In this document: positions 22,272 through 35,245 of the stretch, in pieces
Layout of the letters: each line of letters begins with the position of its first letter
Numbering within the stretch: the first letter of the stretch is position 1
Assembly (NCBI GenBank): GCA_032622095.1
Contig: CP136069.1
Span: 100,840,278 to 100,904,277 of the forward strand
Length of the DNA stretch: 64,000 nt
Direction: 5' to 3'
Origin: Siphonodentalium dalli
Taxonomy: Eukaryota > Mollusca > Scaphopoda > Gadilida > Siphonodentaliidae
Made by a program: the position numbers and the translations under genes
Notes under the pieces: model-generated
Databases searched by the model: none
Seen by the model: only the letters and a program-made list of their open reading frames with translations
What the model was told of the DNA's origin: nothing

Positions 22272-24611
22272 TATAGATCCTATAGCACTGCAGACATAGA
22301 ACCTGTTGATTCATCTACTATATCTCTAAATGGAAGAAGAAAGCGATGGGCAAAAAAGTGTTTGGCTCGTCATTCCAGCATGATCCTATCGTTGCAAGTT
22401 CACGAAGTGCAAGAATATGTGCAAGGAGGAGTGGGGAAAAGAGGGCCTTGTCGGTGTTTGACTTGCGGCGCTTTTTGCAGCCAATTTTGCAAATGCGCTG
22501 TGTATATTGTGAGCGGTCAAATCCAAATTGGGCCTTAGTTTTCGAGATACCCAAGCATGTACATTGGTAGAAAAATGTGTAACCAACGTTTTATGGAAGG
22601 TAAATCTATATATCATTTACGAAAATGATTCGTGGCCTTATCTGAATTGGCGGAAGCTATGTGTGGTAAGACTATTTGTGAGTTTTCGCAAATAACAGAA
22701 TCATGACTATTCCGACAAACTGTCACTCGTCAACTCGGCACAAAAAATAGATCGTTGGACGTAGCACCCATATGTTATCGTTTGGGGGTGGAGCATTTCC
22801 TACCTAAAAATGTAAACCTTATTACAATAAATATACCCACAAATGTTGAGATAATAGGCAAAAATATAACCGGCCTCCCCAGTGCCATACAATTCAAAAT
22901 AAAGCCATCACTGGCAATAGGAACCAATAATGGTGAATAATGCGACGTATTTGGTTTTATTTAATATCAATCACACATAAGAAGTGTCAGATGCGAATTT
23001 CCATCCATATGCACTGTTATAATTAAGAGTATCAAAATCCAAGATGGCATCCAACATGGTGGCCGATTTTAATTTTAACACTTACTGAACTGCCATACGA
23101 AAATCAAGAAAACGGTATATCGCAGTGGTATATTTTATATTATTGTTATGACTACATAAATAACATTTCATCAAACTGTAGTTTCAGAGTAACTCAGAGT
23201 AAGTCAGCGTGGTGCAACTAAACACTTTTATAAATGCCATGATATTGTGAGTAATTTGTAGAGTAATTTGTGTTTGTCCAGAAAACATGGAAGTGTCATA
23301 TTTAAGTGTCACATTGCTGAAATTGCATAGTTCCACATAGTATGAATCTTAATCAATGAAAATGGGTTAATTAGAAATGAATTTAAGATATGCCCTTGTC
23401 TCTGTATAGTGTATGGTCAACATGTCGTCATCGGAGCCATTGGTGACATTTAGTCACTGAGCGCTAATTGATTGATTCAACATCAGAGCCCATGCAATCG
23501 GCAAACCTCGGTGATTTCCGTATACGCAAATATACTATTTCTGCTAGAACGATAATCCGAGAAGTTGCGATTGTATCAGAGCCATGTAATACTTGTGAAT
23601 GAATACCTGCCCGCGAAGAGAGGCAAATGCTGCTCACCAATTTTAGATTAATGTATGACGCTATGCTACTCCATTCCAAATATTAGAATTAAAAAGCCAA
23701 ATTAATATGTGATATATACAATCAACTATCAGAGCAAACAAGGTGAAACCATTGGAACAGTTACTGAAGACTTCTAAATTGTGAGATTGATTCTTTTTAC
23801 CATCAACTACAATCCTTAGTGGCGCATCTGTGCGGAAGTTTGTGACCGTGTGGTGGTTAAGGGGAAACGCACGGTTGCATAAATCTAGCCCAAAATGGTA
23901 AGATATTTTCAACAAAGAATTTCTCTGGATCTATCTGGCGAAAATCTTGAATTTCACTTATCATCATCTTCATTGTATATATAATCTGAGAAATTATTAA
24001 GAGACGATAAAAACAATGGATTTTAATACATTTGAGAGGTTGGAAATATAATTTTTGTTTTTGTCCATTTGGGTACCAAGAACTGCTCGAATAATAGTAA
24101 TTTCAGTGAAATTATTTCACACAACATAGCTTAATATTGCATTGGCTCTATGCAAGGAGTCTTCATTTGTATCATAATGTTGAGTTAGATTTTAATAACA
24201 TAATATAGAATCATACACCCATATATTATAATGAAGAATAAAGCAGTTACAAGTACTACAGCCCAATGGGAACAACTGTGGTCCCATCAAGCAGGGAGCG
24301 GTCAACTGGAATTAGGCCGCAGTGTTAAGAGATATGGTGGTCAGCTTTAATTTAGTTATCAACACACGAACCAGCCCTTATCTCTGAACAATGTTTCATT
24401 TATCAACATTCGTGACATGAACATTCTCGAATATAGAAAATTCTTTATGGGTAGTTGCCTTTCTAATTGTAAATAATTATTAAATGTCACGAATCAAGAA
24501 AAATTAAGTCTCCTCTCATCATTCTCACGATCTTCAGATATGTCTATGTTCCAGATGGTATACGATTCGGGAATGAGGGACCACACTCACAAATTACACC
24601 CCAATAGATGC
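22272..24611. other. no supported gene
   Basis: Short ORFs on both strands without recognisable motifs. A single CAAGATGGCATCCAACATGG fragment near 23,040 resembles the CCATCTTGG repeat family. Confidence 0.35.
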
Positions 24612-24764
24612 AACAAAGACACCCATTTGCACTTCTTTGCAGACTGAGTGGTGCTTCATTGGAGCGATTTATCACAGTTCGTGGTAGATTCGGAAGACCT
24701 GAAAACCTTCAAAGAAAGACTTGATTCGGAACTTTGGAACATCAGATATCATTTCGACGAGTAA
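24612..24764 (+). pseudogene. LINE C-terminal remnant
   Basis: A frame ending in TAA at 24,764 reads ...DSEDLKTFKERLDSELW near its end. This matches the usual tail of LINE ORF2 proteins, where an FF...VV..W pattern precedes a 'LxxFKxRLD' helix. One in-frame stop lies upstream. It is too short to name the clade. Confidence 0.45.
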
Positions 24765-25144
24765 CAACCTAATACCGCGTACATACATAAACTGTGAACA
24801 GACAGCTTGCAACGCGTGAAAACTTCAAATTATATTTCATATTACGTAACTTGGGCTAAAATTTATTGCGACTTGTTGCCGACATATTTGTGTTATGTTA
24901 TGATATCATGCTGTCTAACAAAACTCAGACCGTGTTTCATTTCAATCAATATATAGATGAAAGTAATGAGACGGAGTCTGGATATATATCAGACTGGATA
25001 TCATGGATATATGAACTGTACGTTTGAAAACAATCTATTTTACAGAGGTTCTTGGAACCGGAAAACAGTGAAATTTTAAATATTTGTCATAAAAGTGAAG
25101 TAAATGATGTTATACTATCCAATGGGTCGATAGTTCTTACATAT

Positions 25145-25856
25145 TGGCTGCGGACACCCGTATTACAGTAGCGATGCCATATAGTAGGTGTGACAATTTA
25201 TTATGGTGGAGTTTGGTGACAATTGATCGTCATAATTATGTGCCATATTATAGCTCGCCATGTTGCCCGCTGAGTTTCCGCACAATGAGTCGACTCGACC
25301 AATTAACCCATTGCGTTTCACCAAGGTTGATCTCTACTCATTACGTTTTGCTACATTGTATTATCTACGATATAATATAATTGCACGATCGATCGTCCAG
25401 AATTGTGTTTGACCGTGGCAATCCCTCATTCACTTACATATCATGCACGTAGTATTTTATTGACATGATCTCACTGCATGTTTATCTACTTATATTAATT
25501 TCATGCGTATTAAGACAGTTCCCCAATTGCATTTTTAATTTTGCGACGTTTAGTTCTACGCATAATTCCGCTAACATTATCATGTGGGCCGATGAAGCTG
25601 TGTCGGAATTGTTGGGAGAAATGTAGCTGAGAGAAAGTATCTGGAATAAACAAAGCGAACAATATATACAAGGACCAAAACAAGAAAAAGGCTGATCATA
25701 ACGAACTTTGGTAGACTCATTGTGCGAATATGCAGCGGGCGACATGGCCAGCTATATGGCATATTAATTGTGACGACCAATTGTCACCAAACTCCACCAT
25801 AATAAATTGTCACACCTACTATGCCATCGCTACTGTGATACGTGTGTCCGCAGCCA
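25145..25856. repeat. inverted-repeat element, ~150-bp arms
   Basis: Arms 25,145-25,294 and 25,711-25,856 begin TGGCTGCGGACAC and share ACAGTAGCGATG, GGTGTGACAATTTATTATGG and TGGAGTTTGGTGACAATTG. The ~415-bp centre has no recognisable ORF. Confidence 0.8.
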
Positions 25857-26710
25857 TTGTGTCACAATAATCGCTTATACCAAATTTCCGAAAGAAATTC
25901 CTGACAGATTTTTAGCAAATACATTTAGACATATACCAGGAAATTTAGGCAAAACATGCATCTGACACTTAAGTCATCATCTATTATGGCACCAATTGAT
26001 AAGATTTCTGAATGGTGAAACTCCTGTCTGATCGGAAATGTTCTTCTATATAGTCATTACAAAACAATACAATATACTATACTGGGGACTCTTATTGAAT
26101 TTTTCGTATGTCCGTTTACTAATTCACAAAATGGTGGCCGCCATAGAGGATGCTTTCTTAGATTTTGATACACTTCTAATTTATGGGGAAATTAAATTTA
26201 GCGTGATCTGTAAGAGTTTGTTTTGGACGAGTATGGTAGGCCGGTCCTGTTTCGCACTTTTCCGGAGAATGGCCCATTTGCTGATCATAATTCTTATTCG
26301 TTGTCTAAAACTTGTCTTGTACTACACGTTGATGCAAAAGTACACTATAAGAAAGCTATAGCAAATGGATAAGCCGGAATAAAGGGAATTGGTATATGTT
26401 ATACTTGCGGCATATGCATTGTGTTGTTATAATATAATTGTCCAAGTTGTATTTCGAATGATGCAGACAATTTGTCATCGAAAAGACTGTCTAAAAGGTG
26501 TCCATCATTGATTATTACCTATGACACATGGAGAAATCACCCAATGTCCAGGGCACCCTTAATTATCGTTTATTATATTTTCGCGATATGAATCTCGAAG
26601 TTTGTGGCCGTTGAATTCCTGGATATCCGGCGGAATCGTCCGTTACAAGAGGAGTTCATTAATTATACGACGTACCATACAACACAAAACATGAGCAGTC
26701 GCAAATGTAT
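25857..26710. other. no supported gene
   Basis: A 107-residue ORF at 26,038-26,361 is hydrophobic but has no recognisable domain or neighbouring exon signal. Confidence 0.35.
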
Positions 26711-27779
26711 GGGAGAGCGGGGCATGTTGGAACGTTTTATATTCAATCACACATACAGGAAAATGTGAGCATGGGCCCCTTCCTTTTTTCAACTATTATT
26801 ATAAAGTATATCAAAGACTTTAAATATGGCATTTCATTATATATGATCCATTTCGCTTTTACATAGAAAAAATAAATTCGTTCCAGCATGCCCCGGGTTA
26901 AATTGTTTGAAACCAGGGGCAAATTGGAACATCGACTGGGGTAAGTCAGAACACTGATCATGTAAGGAACACATATGAAATCAATGCAAAGTTCAAGGTA
27001 AAACTACTAATATATTCCAAGAACTATATTAAATTGCTAGTATAAAACATAATAGCTGAGTCCGAGGCATAAAGTATGTACGAGAAATCGTCATCATTGG
27101 AAAACGCAACACATCCAATGAAAACGTCGTTTCACACACGAGAGGGGCGTAGCAGGGCAAAATTTTGAGGGTTTTTTAGTGCATGCTATCTATACAAACC
27201 TCCCCATTTGCCACACAAATAATTATTCATCAACGAAAACATATTGAAATCATATTTAGGACATGGTTGCAAGCAACTGAGATGAATTCATCCATAATTC
27301 CTTCTGAATTGTTCCATAATGGTTAATTATACTAGCTCAATGCCAAATTTTATGGGGTTTTCCCGTAAGTCGCACTATGGGGACACAATGGGATGTTCCA
27401 ACATGCCCCCGACGTGGAAAAAGGGTCTGATGGTACACGATCTTGGAAAGACACTAATTAATCAGTATTTTGTTTTATTTATGACTGAAATGAAATGAAA
27501 CTGGATCAACTGACATAATTTACAACCTTTACGTCCCGAAATTTTATCTTGAACAATGATAAAACATGAAAATCGAAAAAATTAATTGATACCCCCCCCC
27601 CCCCCCCCAAAGATATTTTTATGCATATCTCTTACACCATTCCGAGAATAGTCAGAATGTTTTTGCGTTATATGTGCATATATGCAAGAGTGTTTTCCAC
27701 AAAATAAGTGGAAATTGTAGATGCTGTTTTAGAGAGGTGTTTCAATATACCCCACGTTCCAACATGCCCCGGTCTCCCC
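26711..27779. mobile_element. non-autonomous DNA element with CGGGGCATGTTGGAAC ends
   Basis: The left end is GGGAGAGCGGGGCATGTTGG; the right end is its inverse (CCAACATGCCCCGGTCTCCC). Two further internal copies of the word (near 26,885 and 27,390) are inverted or diverged. A C19-20 run lies near 27,590. TA flanks both ends. No transposase. Confidence 0.65.
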
Positions 27780-30700
27780 TATACCTTTTTGTTTATTATT
27801 TAATGTTTATGTATTATATGTATTTTTATTATATGCATTATTATTAAATAGAGTTATTATTAACATACATTTGCCTTATTAAAACTTAAAGGTTCCCGCC
27901 ATTATAGCCCAGCGTAACAGCGTTGCCAATTATTGTTCTAGTTAATCCTGGTTAATCCGATAACATGCATGTAGGCTACACATATCTACACGCTCAGTTC
28001 GATAAAATCAACACATTCGTAATTTGTTGAAGTTTTTGCATTCCATAAACCAATACGGACATAAATTCCAAATTTGATTCATATCGTTTGAGAAACAAAG
28101 GAAATAATGCAATATCACGTCCGCCGGCGCTTTTTCACCTTTGAGGCTGTTTGAGGCCGAAATGTCAATTTTTACCACGAAGTTCACCACCCGCAACGAG
28201 ACTTTTCACCGTCGAAATGTCGATTTTCTTACATCTGTTATTTTGGAGCCGGCATCTTACGCTTTACAGTGTGCTTCAGAACGAAACATTTCAATACATC
28301 ATCAAATGTGTGATTTTGTTTAAATTTAATTTAAACGATTATAAACACGGACATACTTTGAAAATTCCATTCATATCCATTGAGAAACAATGGAGTAAAA
28401 CGTACTAAACGTAATCATGAAACTCCGCTTGCAACTTTAATTTAATTGTCGCCGGAGTCGGCTTACACTTTTAGTGTGTTCCTGTAAACAAACGTGTGCG
28501 CATGCGTACAAAATAACTCGACAAAGGGAAGTAATTCTATACCAAACCAATTGTAATCGATTCCCATGGGGGATAACTGAAAAAATAAGGACATATCCAC
28601 TTTAAGGAGATTAACATTTTTATATAATATCTACCGGTAGTGAATTTTGCAGTTTTTTGTCATGAGACACCGAAACTCACACTGGTTAACAATGTCAATC
28701 ACTAGCTGATTCAATTCGAGATTCGATTCGATGTCAATATCAGGAAGGAGATTCGATGGGTCCTACTAAACAACGAACATAAACGAACACAGGTCCAAAA
28801 AGCGGAATAGAAGGGTGAAATTTGGTTTGTGGGTGCGTGTGGGTCCACTCTATGTGTATGTGGTGTTATTTCCAACTTTGATCACTTATTTTTTGAGTTA
28901 TTAGCATTATTTGAATACAAAACTACTAAACAACGAACACAAGATTAGCCATACTGCAAAGGTGTTAATTAACTATATACGGCGTACTCTGTCTCCTTGT
29001 TAATTGCACATCTGTGAGTTGTTTTTACTGCAAGGTGATTGTCAGTTTTGTCACTGATGGCAATTAAAACACGGGAAACATCAGAGGTCGGCGGAATGTA
29101 TGAATTCATGTATGAATGTGATCCGAAGTACGAACTACATGTATTGTTTCGCGCATAGCCACACATACATGTGGTTCTTTCTAAGTTTAAATTCGTCATT
29201 CGATTTTCCACTTCTCCTCGATAGAGGATATTATGTTCGTTATTTTTATCAGTCGAAAAGTTGCACATCAAATTTGTTCAACTTCCATCTTAAGATACTA
29301 CAGGTAAGGTCAGTCCCGTCGTAGTTTAGACATCGAATTGCAGCGACATGAAGTTGAACAAAATTTATGTAGTTCGATCGGTTGTTGTGTTTTATAATGG
29401 AGATGACAGTTCGCCAGACTTGTGTCTGTTTTTTCCTATTTCAATGCGGAAGCGCAGTTGTTTTCTGATTTGAATTGGTGTAGCGAGAATATCTCAGATC
29501 ACACGTATGTATACACGTATACATGTATATGTATTATGTTTCGGACCTTTTTCGTGTGTTGATCGATCATATTTTGTGGGCATGGAACTATATATAGATG
29601 TCTCATGTACCCGTCCACGGTAATATCTATAACCGAGAAACCATCTTTAGAATATTGTGTTGTTGGAGAACAAATCAATGCGACCAGCAGTCTACCAGAT
29701 GGTGAACCAAAGCATTATCAAAAGACCTCAACGTTAGTTATTAACTGAGTTGTTCCTTCGAAAATCCAAAGGATGGATCCAGTCTGGCTTTCATGTTTTT
29801 ATTTTTGGTGAAATTGGTTATTAGGGAAATTCTGTTACGTGTATCTACCGAAAATATTCGCTCCTTCTTCGGAAAATTATAAATACTAGTTTAGAGTGCA
29901 CCTAACCTTTTCCCAGGCTTGTCTGATACTGTGCGCGAGACATAGTTCCAAACCTCTTTTTGTTCCTATTCTTTTGAGGTTTTACAGTTGAAATATAATA
30001 TTATATGTTTAGTGTAAACATATTTTATTCCAATCAAAATAATAACATATTTAAACATTTGACAAACATGTTACAGTAAGACAGAATAATATAAATAATC
30101 GATTGATTGGAAATTATTGTTTCGTTCATTTCCATGGTGCGCGAATGCTTGTGAACCTGGAAAATGTGAGAAGTTATTCTGCGCGTCACGCCATTTTCAG
30201 GCCTATATATATATATATGCATTTTTACCCATTAAATTGAAAGAGACAACCATTCGTTTCCCAAAATGGCAAAGAATAGTGACCACTCGCTCATATACTC
30301 TAACACAATCCCCTCACAAACCGCGAGAGAAAATACAACATATTTCTTTATTAACTGCATGCTGTCGAATTTAACCACATAGGCCTACATAAAATGGAGG
30401 AAAAATTCAGGCTATAGAGAGTTCTATCTCCATGTGCACTCTGATCCGGAAGCGAGACGATGGTTTCGTAAGCAAAAGGGTTCTATCTCTAAACACATTT
30501 TTCTATAAGCCCTCGGGCTTGTTGTCTGATCCTCATTTCCAAAATTAACTCTTATATGTTGTATATTTATGTCATCTGTGTATTATGTCAATTATCACAG
30601 TGGATCAACGGACACGAACCAAAACCGGAAGTCGTAGATTTCGAGGTGGAGAAATATCTGTCGACAAATATTTGTTGACATTTTTTGACGGTTTTTTGGG

Positions 30701-30926
30701 AAAATAAACGCTTGGATAGCATATCTGACCAACTGAAGGTGAGTAAATATTTCTTCGCTAATGCTCGGACACCGACGATCAATTTAAGTCAGTTGCCATT
30801 GTTCGATCGCGGAAAAAATGTCATTTAATCATCGCCGCGAGACGATTTCTTCCCCAAAATATCCCAGAAAATAATACTTTTCACATTCATCGCAGACAGC
30901 TGTCGCAACAACCTATATACCGGTCG
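27780..30926. other. no supported gene
   Basis: AT-rich DNA. Possible promoter-like DNA around 29,100-29,500 cannot be tied to a coding exon. ORFs of 60-100 residues show no domain. Confidence 0.3.
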
Positions 30927-31044
30927 AAAGGCCTGTTTTCCCCCCACGAATGCATATTTTGAGTATTTTCACGGACTGTCTCAAAATTCCAAATTTCATC
31001 TTTTGATGCAGGTACCCACCTCGAAAATACTGTCCGGTTAGTCC
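30927..31044 (+). repeat. 118-bp inverted repeat, left arm
   Basis: Reverse complement of 33,887-34,004 with very few mismatches: starts AAAGGCCTGTTTTCCCCCCA, ends CTGTCCGGTTAGTCC. Both copies lie inside overlapping open frames that read nearly the same peptide; this could be chance or a shared ancient coding piece. Confidence 0.8.
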
Positions 31045-31690
31045 TGTACACCCCGGAATCTAGTTGCAATCCACCAGACCCGGCGGACAGTTTTTGTTGT
31101 TCAATCAAGAGTCGAAATGGATTAGTTGATTGGCTGCCTTTCGTTAACAGTGGCACGTTTTGGGGCAACTGCTTTTCTGTTGCAACTATAGTATACTGAT
31201 CAAGTTTAGTTACCGAGTACAGTTTGCAATTTGCTCTCATATATTCGTTCAGATCGTGTAAGGTCATTAACCAAAGAATCATTTATGGAAATATTGTTAG
31301 AACAAGAATATAACAATGCCCTCCATGACCAAGGCCGTAGCAACAGGATTGTTTTGATGGTGGGAGGTGTAGATGTATTTTCCAATAGTTTGATATTTCA
31401 GCCAGTATATAGCGTGAAATTTGATACTTAAAACAATTAAAATTCGATTAATTTCAGAAAAAACAAATCGTGACCCATGGCTGTTCTTTTTCATTATGGC
31501 CACTTTCGGGACTCACCACCCGAGTTTTGATTACGATTGTATAAAGTTTTAACTACATTTTTCGGGTATATATACACCCCTTTATTTTTATGTTTTAAAC
31601 AACAGGCACCCACCCATATTTCGGAGAATTTTCGCTAATATTACATATTATAGCAATCAAATATGCAGATGTTTATTTCCATTTCTATCA

Positions 31691-32554
31691 GAGGCCAAAT
31701 TCACATTTCATAATTAATTGCAGTTAAGCAATAGCACTTAAGCATAATTATTTGCGATTAAGCGCAATTCATGGTTATACTGTGTGTAACTATGTACTCC
31801 TGGTGAATAAATAGGTGAATCTATAACTAAACCTGAACTCATATTGACATATCACCTCCTTGTTTTCATTGCTTTGGATAGTTGTGATTGTGAACTAGCC
31901 TAAATTCTTTATCAAAATGGGTGACTCGCGACAGTATTACCTTCTGTTTTAGTCGAGTCGAGGAACCAACCCATCAAAGCTCAAGTGTGATCAGATATCG
32001 ATTATTGAAGTTTGTTATTTCAATTGATTGCTGCCCAGAAACACGCCGTGAAAAGGGTGGTTTCGGTCAAAATTGCAGATGCAGATGGATAACTCTAAAA
32101 CAAGTGGTAATACGGTAAAATTTCGTGATACTTTAGTAATTATACGGCCATATTTTGTTGAACAAAATGTTTATAAATCACACGTTTTTGGGAAATTTGA
32201 TACCATAGTTGACAGTGGTCAGCATTATTTTTTGCAGTTAATCGATTCTGATAACTAAAGCTTATTTTGAAGAAATATTGTCGTTGTTGTTGTATCTTTA
32301 TAATATGGGTCTTTCTGATCGGATTGAGGACCTTTAGTTTAAATTAGCCAAATGCAGATACACCCGGTCATGCTAATAGTTAGGTTATATGGGTAGTTAC
32401 ACTTACTCTCAAGCAACTCATAGCGCTTAATCGGAATTAATTGCACTTAAGCGCAATTCATTTCAATTATGCGCAAATGACATATGTGTGCTTCAGCGCG
32501 ATGTGTGGTATATGCGCTTAAGCGCAATTCATTATTAAATGTGAATTTGACCTC
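31691..32554. mobile_element. MITE with GCGCTTAAGCGC-type subterminal palindromes
   Basis: Ends GAGGCCAAATTCACATTT and the inverse of GAGGTCAAATTCACATTT. Several CTTAAG-centred palindromes (GCGCTTAAGCGCAATT and variants) lie just inside both ends. No ORF of note. A fragment of another copy lies at 42,528-42,730. Confidence 0.75.
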
Positions 32555-32957
32555 CCATACAGTTAATGTTTTGTCTATATATATATGAACGAGTAGGGTC
32601 TGTATGCATGTCTTCTGTCCGCTTAAATTTGAATATATAAGCGACCATTTGCGTTAAAAACTTCCCAACCAAATTATCCAGTGTGTGAATCAATGTGGAA
32701 ACAATTAATTATGGCGCGATTTGAATACAACAGGACAAAAATCACGTGCCTATATATTTACAAAAGTAACTTGCATCTGGTTCCACATTCAGTTGTACGC
32801 TATAGATTTGAATTTTACCCGCTATATACATGTAGGAAACACAACACTTCTACATTAATGGACAGCCAAGGTGGGATTAAAAATACAACAACTCGAAAGA
32901 ACACTGGAGTTTTCCTGGTGATGTTTCTATTCTTTATATCAACCGAGAGTACCAATA

Positions 32958-33002
32958 TTTCGTATAGTATTGTATAGTATAGTATTGTATAGTATTTTAT
33001 TA
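32958..33002 (+). repeat. TATAGTATTG microsatellite
   Basis: TATAGTATTG/TATAGTA repeated about five times. Confidence 0.7.
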
Positions 33003-33886
33003 TAAATAATTCATTCGGGTGTTGTAAAATCCCATCGTCGATTGCCTCAGCGAAGCCGCAAGCCTTTGCCGCACAGTGGTTACATATATGAAGGCAGGCA
33101 TGCGATCCTATCGTCAGTAGCACCTGGAATTATAAAATAATATCGCTTAGTGGACTTGAACTTAAGCTAATATTAGTAACAGATATAGCTGTACACCCCT
33201 CCGACTGTATATTTTAGTCCCCTCCACATTATTGTTTTAACCATTTATGAATATTGAAAACAATAATTTTCTAGTCGTAAAATGTCATAACTCCAAACAA
33301 AAAGGTCTGACATATTTCATAATCATATATGTTCGCATGTTCCCATGGTACTAAATATATATATGCCAAGCCAAAAAAACAAATGACCGCAAAACTTAGC
33401 AATAAAAACTCGGAAAATTGCATCCACGAAAGGACGAACAAGCTGCCTCCTGTATAACCCCACAAGTTGTGGGCCACAACTCGTTGCGAGTGTATAATCA
33501 AATATAAAGGGTAAAAATCGGCACACCGCTGCATTTTTCTGAAAAAAGATGGATGTAAATCATTTTTTATGTCGGCCTTCCGAGAGTTAACAATATGACA
33601 TACATCAAAAGTTATATGTTTACCAAACATGTACTTCGTAGTTGGATTTCAGTTACAGGTTACAGTTCAGTTATATAATATAAGTCACCGCCTGGATGTT
33701 ATGTTGTACCAGGAGACATATACAACATTATGAACACCCAGAACCATTGTGGCCACGCAAAAGTCAAATGAAACGCCCATCATCTGCGGCAAAATTGCTT
33801 TTTCGACCAGAAATTGAAGATGGCAGACCTCAGCAAAATCACGACTAAGCGGACAGATTTTTTACAACTAATGATTAAATTTTTCG

Positions 33887-34004
33887 GGACTAACCGGACA
33901 GTATTTTCGAGGTGGGTACCTACATCAAAAGATGAAATTTGGAATTTTGAGACAGTCCGTGAAAATACTCAAAATATGCATTTGTGGGGGGAAAACAGGC
34001 CTTT
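33887..34004 (-). repeat. 118-bp inverted repeat, right arm
   Basis: Partner of 30,927-31,044. It ends 24 bp before the stop of the gag-like gene on the opposite strand. Confidence 0.8.
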
Positions 34005-34027
34005 AATTTTCCAATGTTGTCGGTTAG

Positions 34028-35245
34028 TCATTTTTGTTGAACAGCATAGGGGCAGGCTGGAGAGCATTCTGGGTGACCCAATTTCTCACTTTTCTCTCGC
34101 CAACAAGTGGCACACACATGTTCAACTAAACGTTCACGTCCCTGGACCGTGGCCTTGTGCGGAGCGTTTAGTTTACATCTATTTCGTTGAAAACTAGAAC
34201 AAAACCATGTGTACTCAATTGAAGCCTTACTTTCGGTTGAATTTCCACGTAACGGGCTTGCATCAAGCTTTGATGTTTGATTCCTACCACCAAATTTGAC
34301 ATTGTAATTACTCTTCACAAATCGAGCCAAAATAGGTGTCTCTATTTGAGAAGGATCATCTGCCCAAGTGTTAATTCCCAATTCCAAGCGCCTTAACCAA
34401 TCTGCATAAAAATTTAAGAGAGCTCGCCACTCATAGACTGATTGATAATATGCAATTTTCTTGAGCAAATTTAATCTACCATTGCGCTCTACAGAGCTAA
34501 TATCTGAGCGACTCGTGACTTCGAGCTCTCCTGCCACAAATTGTTGAAAGGTGAGATTTGTAAATGATATATTTGAATTAACATACTCGAACTGCAAAGC
34601 CGCATGTGAAAATTGTTGTGGATATAGTACTCGGTCACTGGCTCTAGCTTTAATCCCAGATCTACGTTTTTTGTTTTTTATTTTCACAGACTTATTTGAT
34701 TTAACATTCAATTCAACGTTTGAGTGAGATTCACCACAATAGCTATCATGTTCATCAGAGTCAATTTCATCCTCAGAGACTGAGGTATCGCTATCGCTGC
34801 CATCGGTGATGAGGGCCAGACGCCTCATTTTGGAATTCACTTGCTTGTTTAATTGTTCAAGCTCTCGCAAGTCTTGAATGTTCTTGGGTTTTTTAACCGA
34901 TTTAATACCTTTAATGTTTTTCTTTTGAGTGTCTCTGATTTCCTTCTCCTTTTCCAGTTCATCTTCAAGTTGTTGTTTGTATCGAAGAATTTCTGTTTGT
35001 CGATTTGCATTTTTTACGCTCGCAAGCTCCTGCTTTAACTTTCTGATATCCTCTAAGACATCATCTTCGTGGTCGGGTTCGTTTCCTTCGAATTCGTTAA
35101 TCACCTCGTTCTCCGACCAATTAGACTCTTCCTTAACATTTTCGTCCTCGTCCGATAGTGGCAGAGGTGGCAGATTTCCCTCATTCATAGCTTTGTAGTC
35201 TATTGGTGGCTTTCCCCTTTTACTTCGAGGATTAGAAGTGGTCAT
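34028..35245 (-). CDS. gag-like nucleic-acid-binding protein of a DIRS/YR-type retroelement, or a domesticated copy
   Basis: Intact 405-codon frame from the ATG at 35,245 (MTTSNPRSKRG). An upstream in-frame ATG exists, but its extension is hydrophobic and unlike the rest. The order is: acidic low-complexity N-terminus; a charged coiled-coil-prone segment (about residues 65-125, QQLEDELEKEKEIRD); an acidic Ser/Asp stretch; a basic patch; then a helical domain (FSHAALQFEYVN, FVAGELEV, LLNFYADWLRRLE). The C-terminus is Cys/His-rich (WFCSSFQRNRC, HVCATCW, HPECSPACP), as in gag-like proteins of DIRS-type elements in marine invertebrates. No RT or tyrosine recombinase lies beside it. Intactness without partners makes it either a recent partial copy or a kept host gene. 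Function and family are from memory of similar proteins. Confidence 0.6.
   Translation of the reverse strand: MTTSNPRSKRGKPPIDYKAMNEGNLPPLPLSDEDENVKEESNWSENEVINEFEGNEPDHEDDVLEDIRKLKQELASVKNANRQTEILRYKQQLEDELEKEKEIRDTQKKNIKGIKSVKKPKNIQDLRELEQLNKQVNSKMRRLALITDGSDSDTSVSEDEIDSDEHDSYCGESHSNVELNVKSNKSVKIKNKKRRSGIKARASDRVLYPQQFSHAALQFEYVNSNISFTNLTFQQFVAGELEVTSRSDISSVERNGRLNLLKKIAYYQSVYEWRALLNFYADWLRRLELGINTWADDPSQIETPILARFVKSNYNVKFGGRNQTSKLDASPLRGNSTESKASIEYTWFCSSFQRNRCKLNAPHKATVQGRERLVEHVCATCWREKSEKLGHPECSPACPYAVQQK

Noticed and set aside
30887-34197. Shared peptide in two ORFs (TNRTVFSRWVP...) as a possible gene family
   Set aside because: Both come from the arms of one inverted repeat; no flanking conservation.
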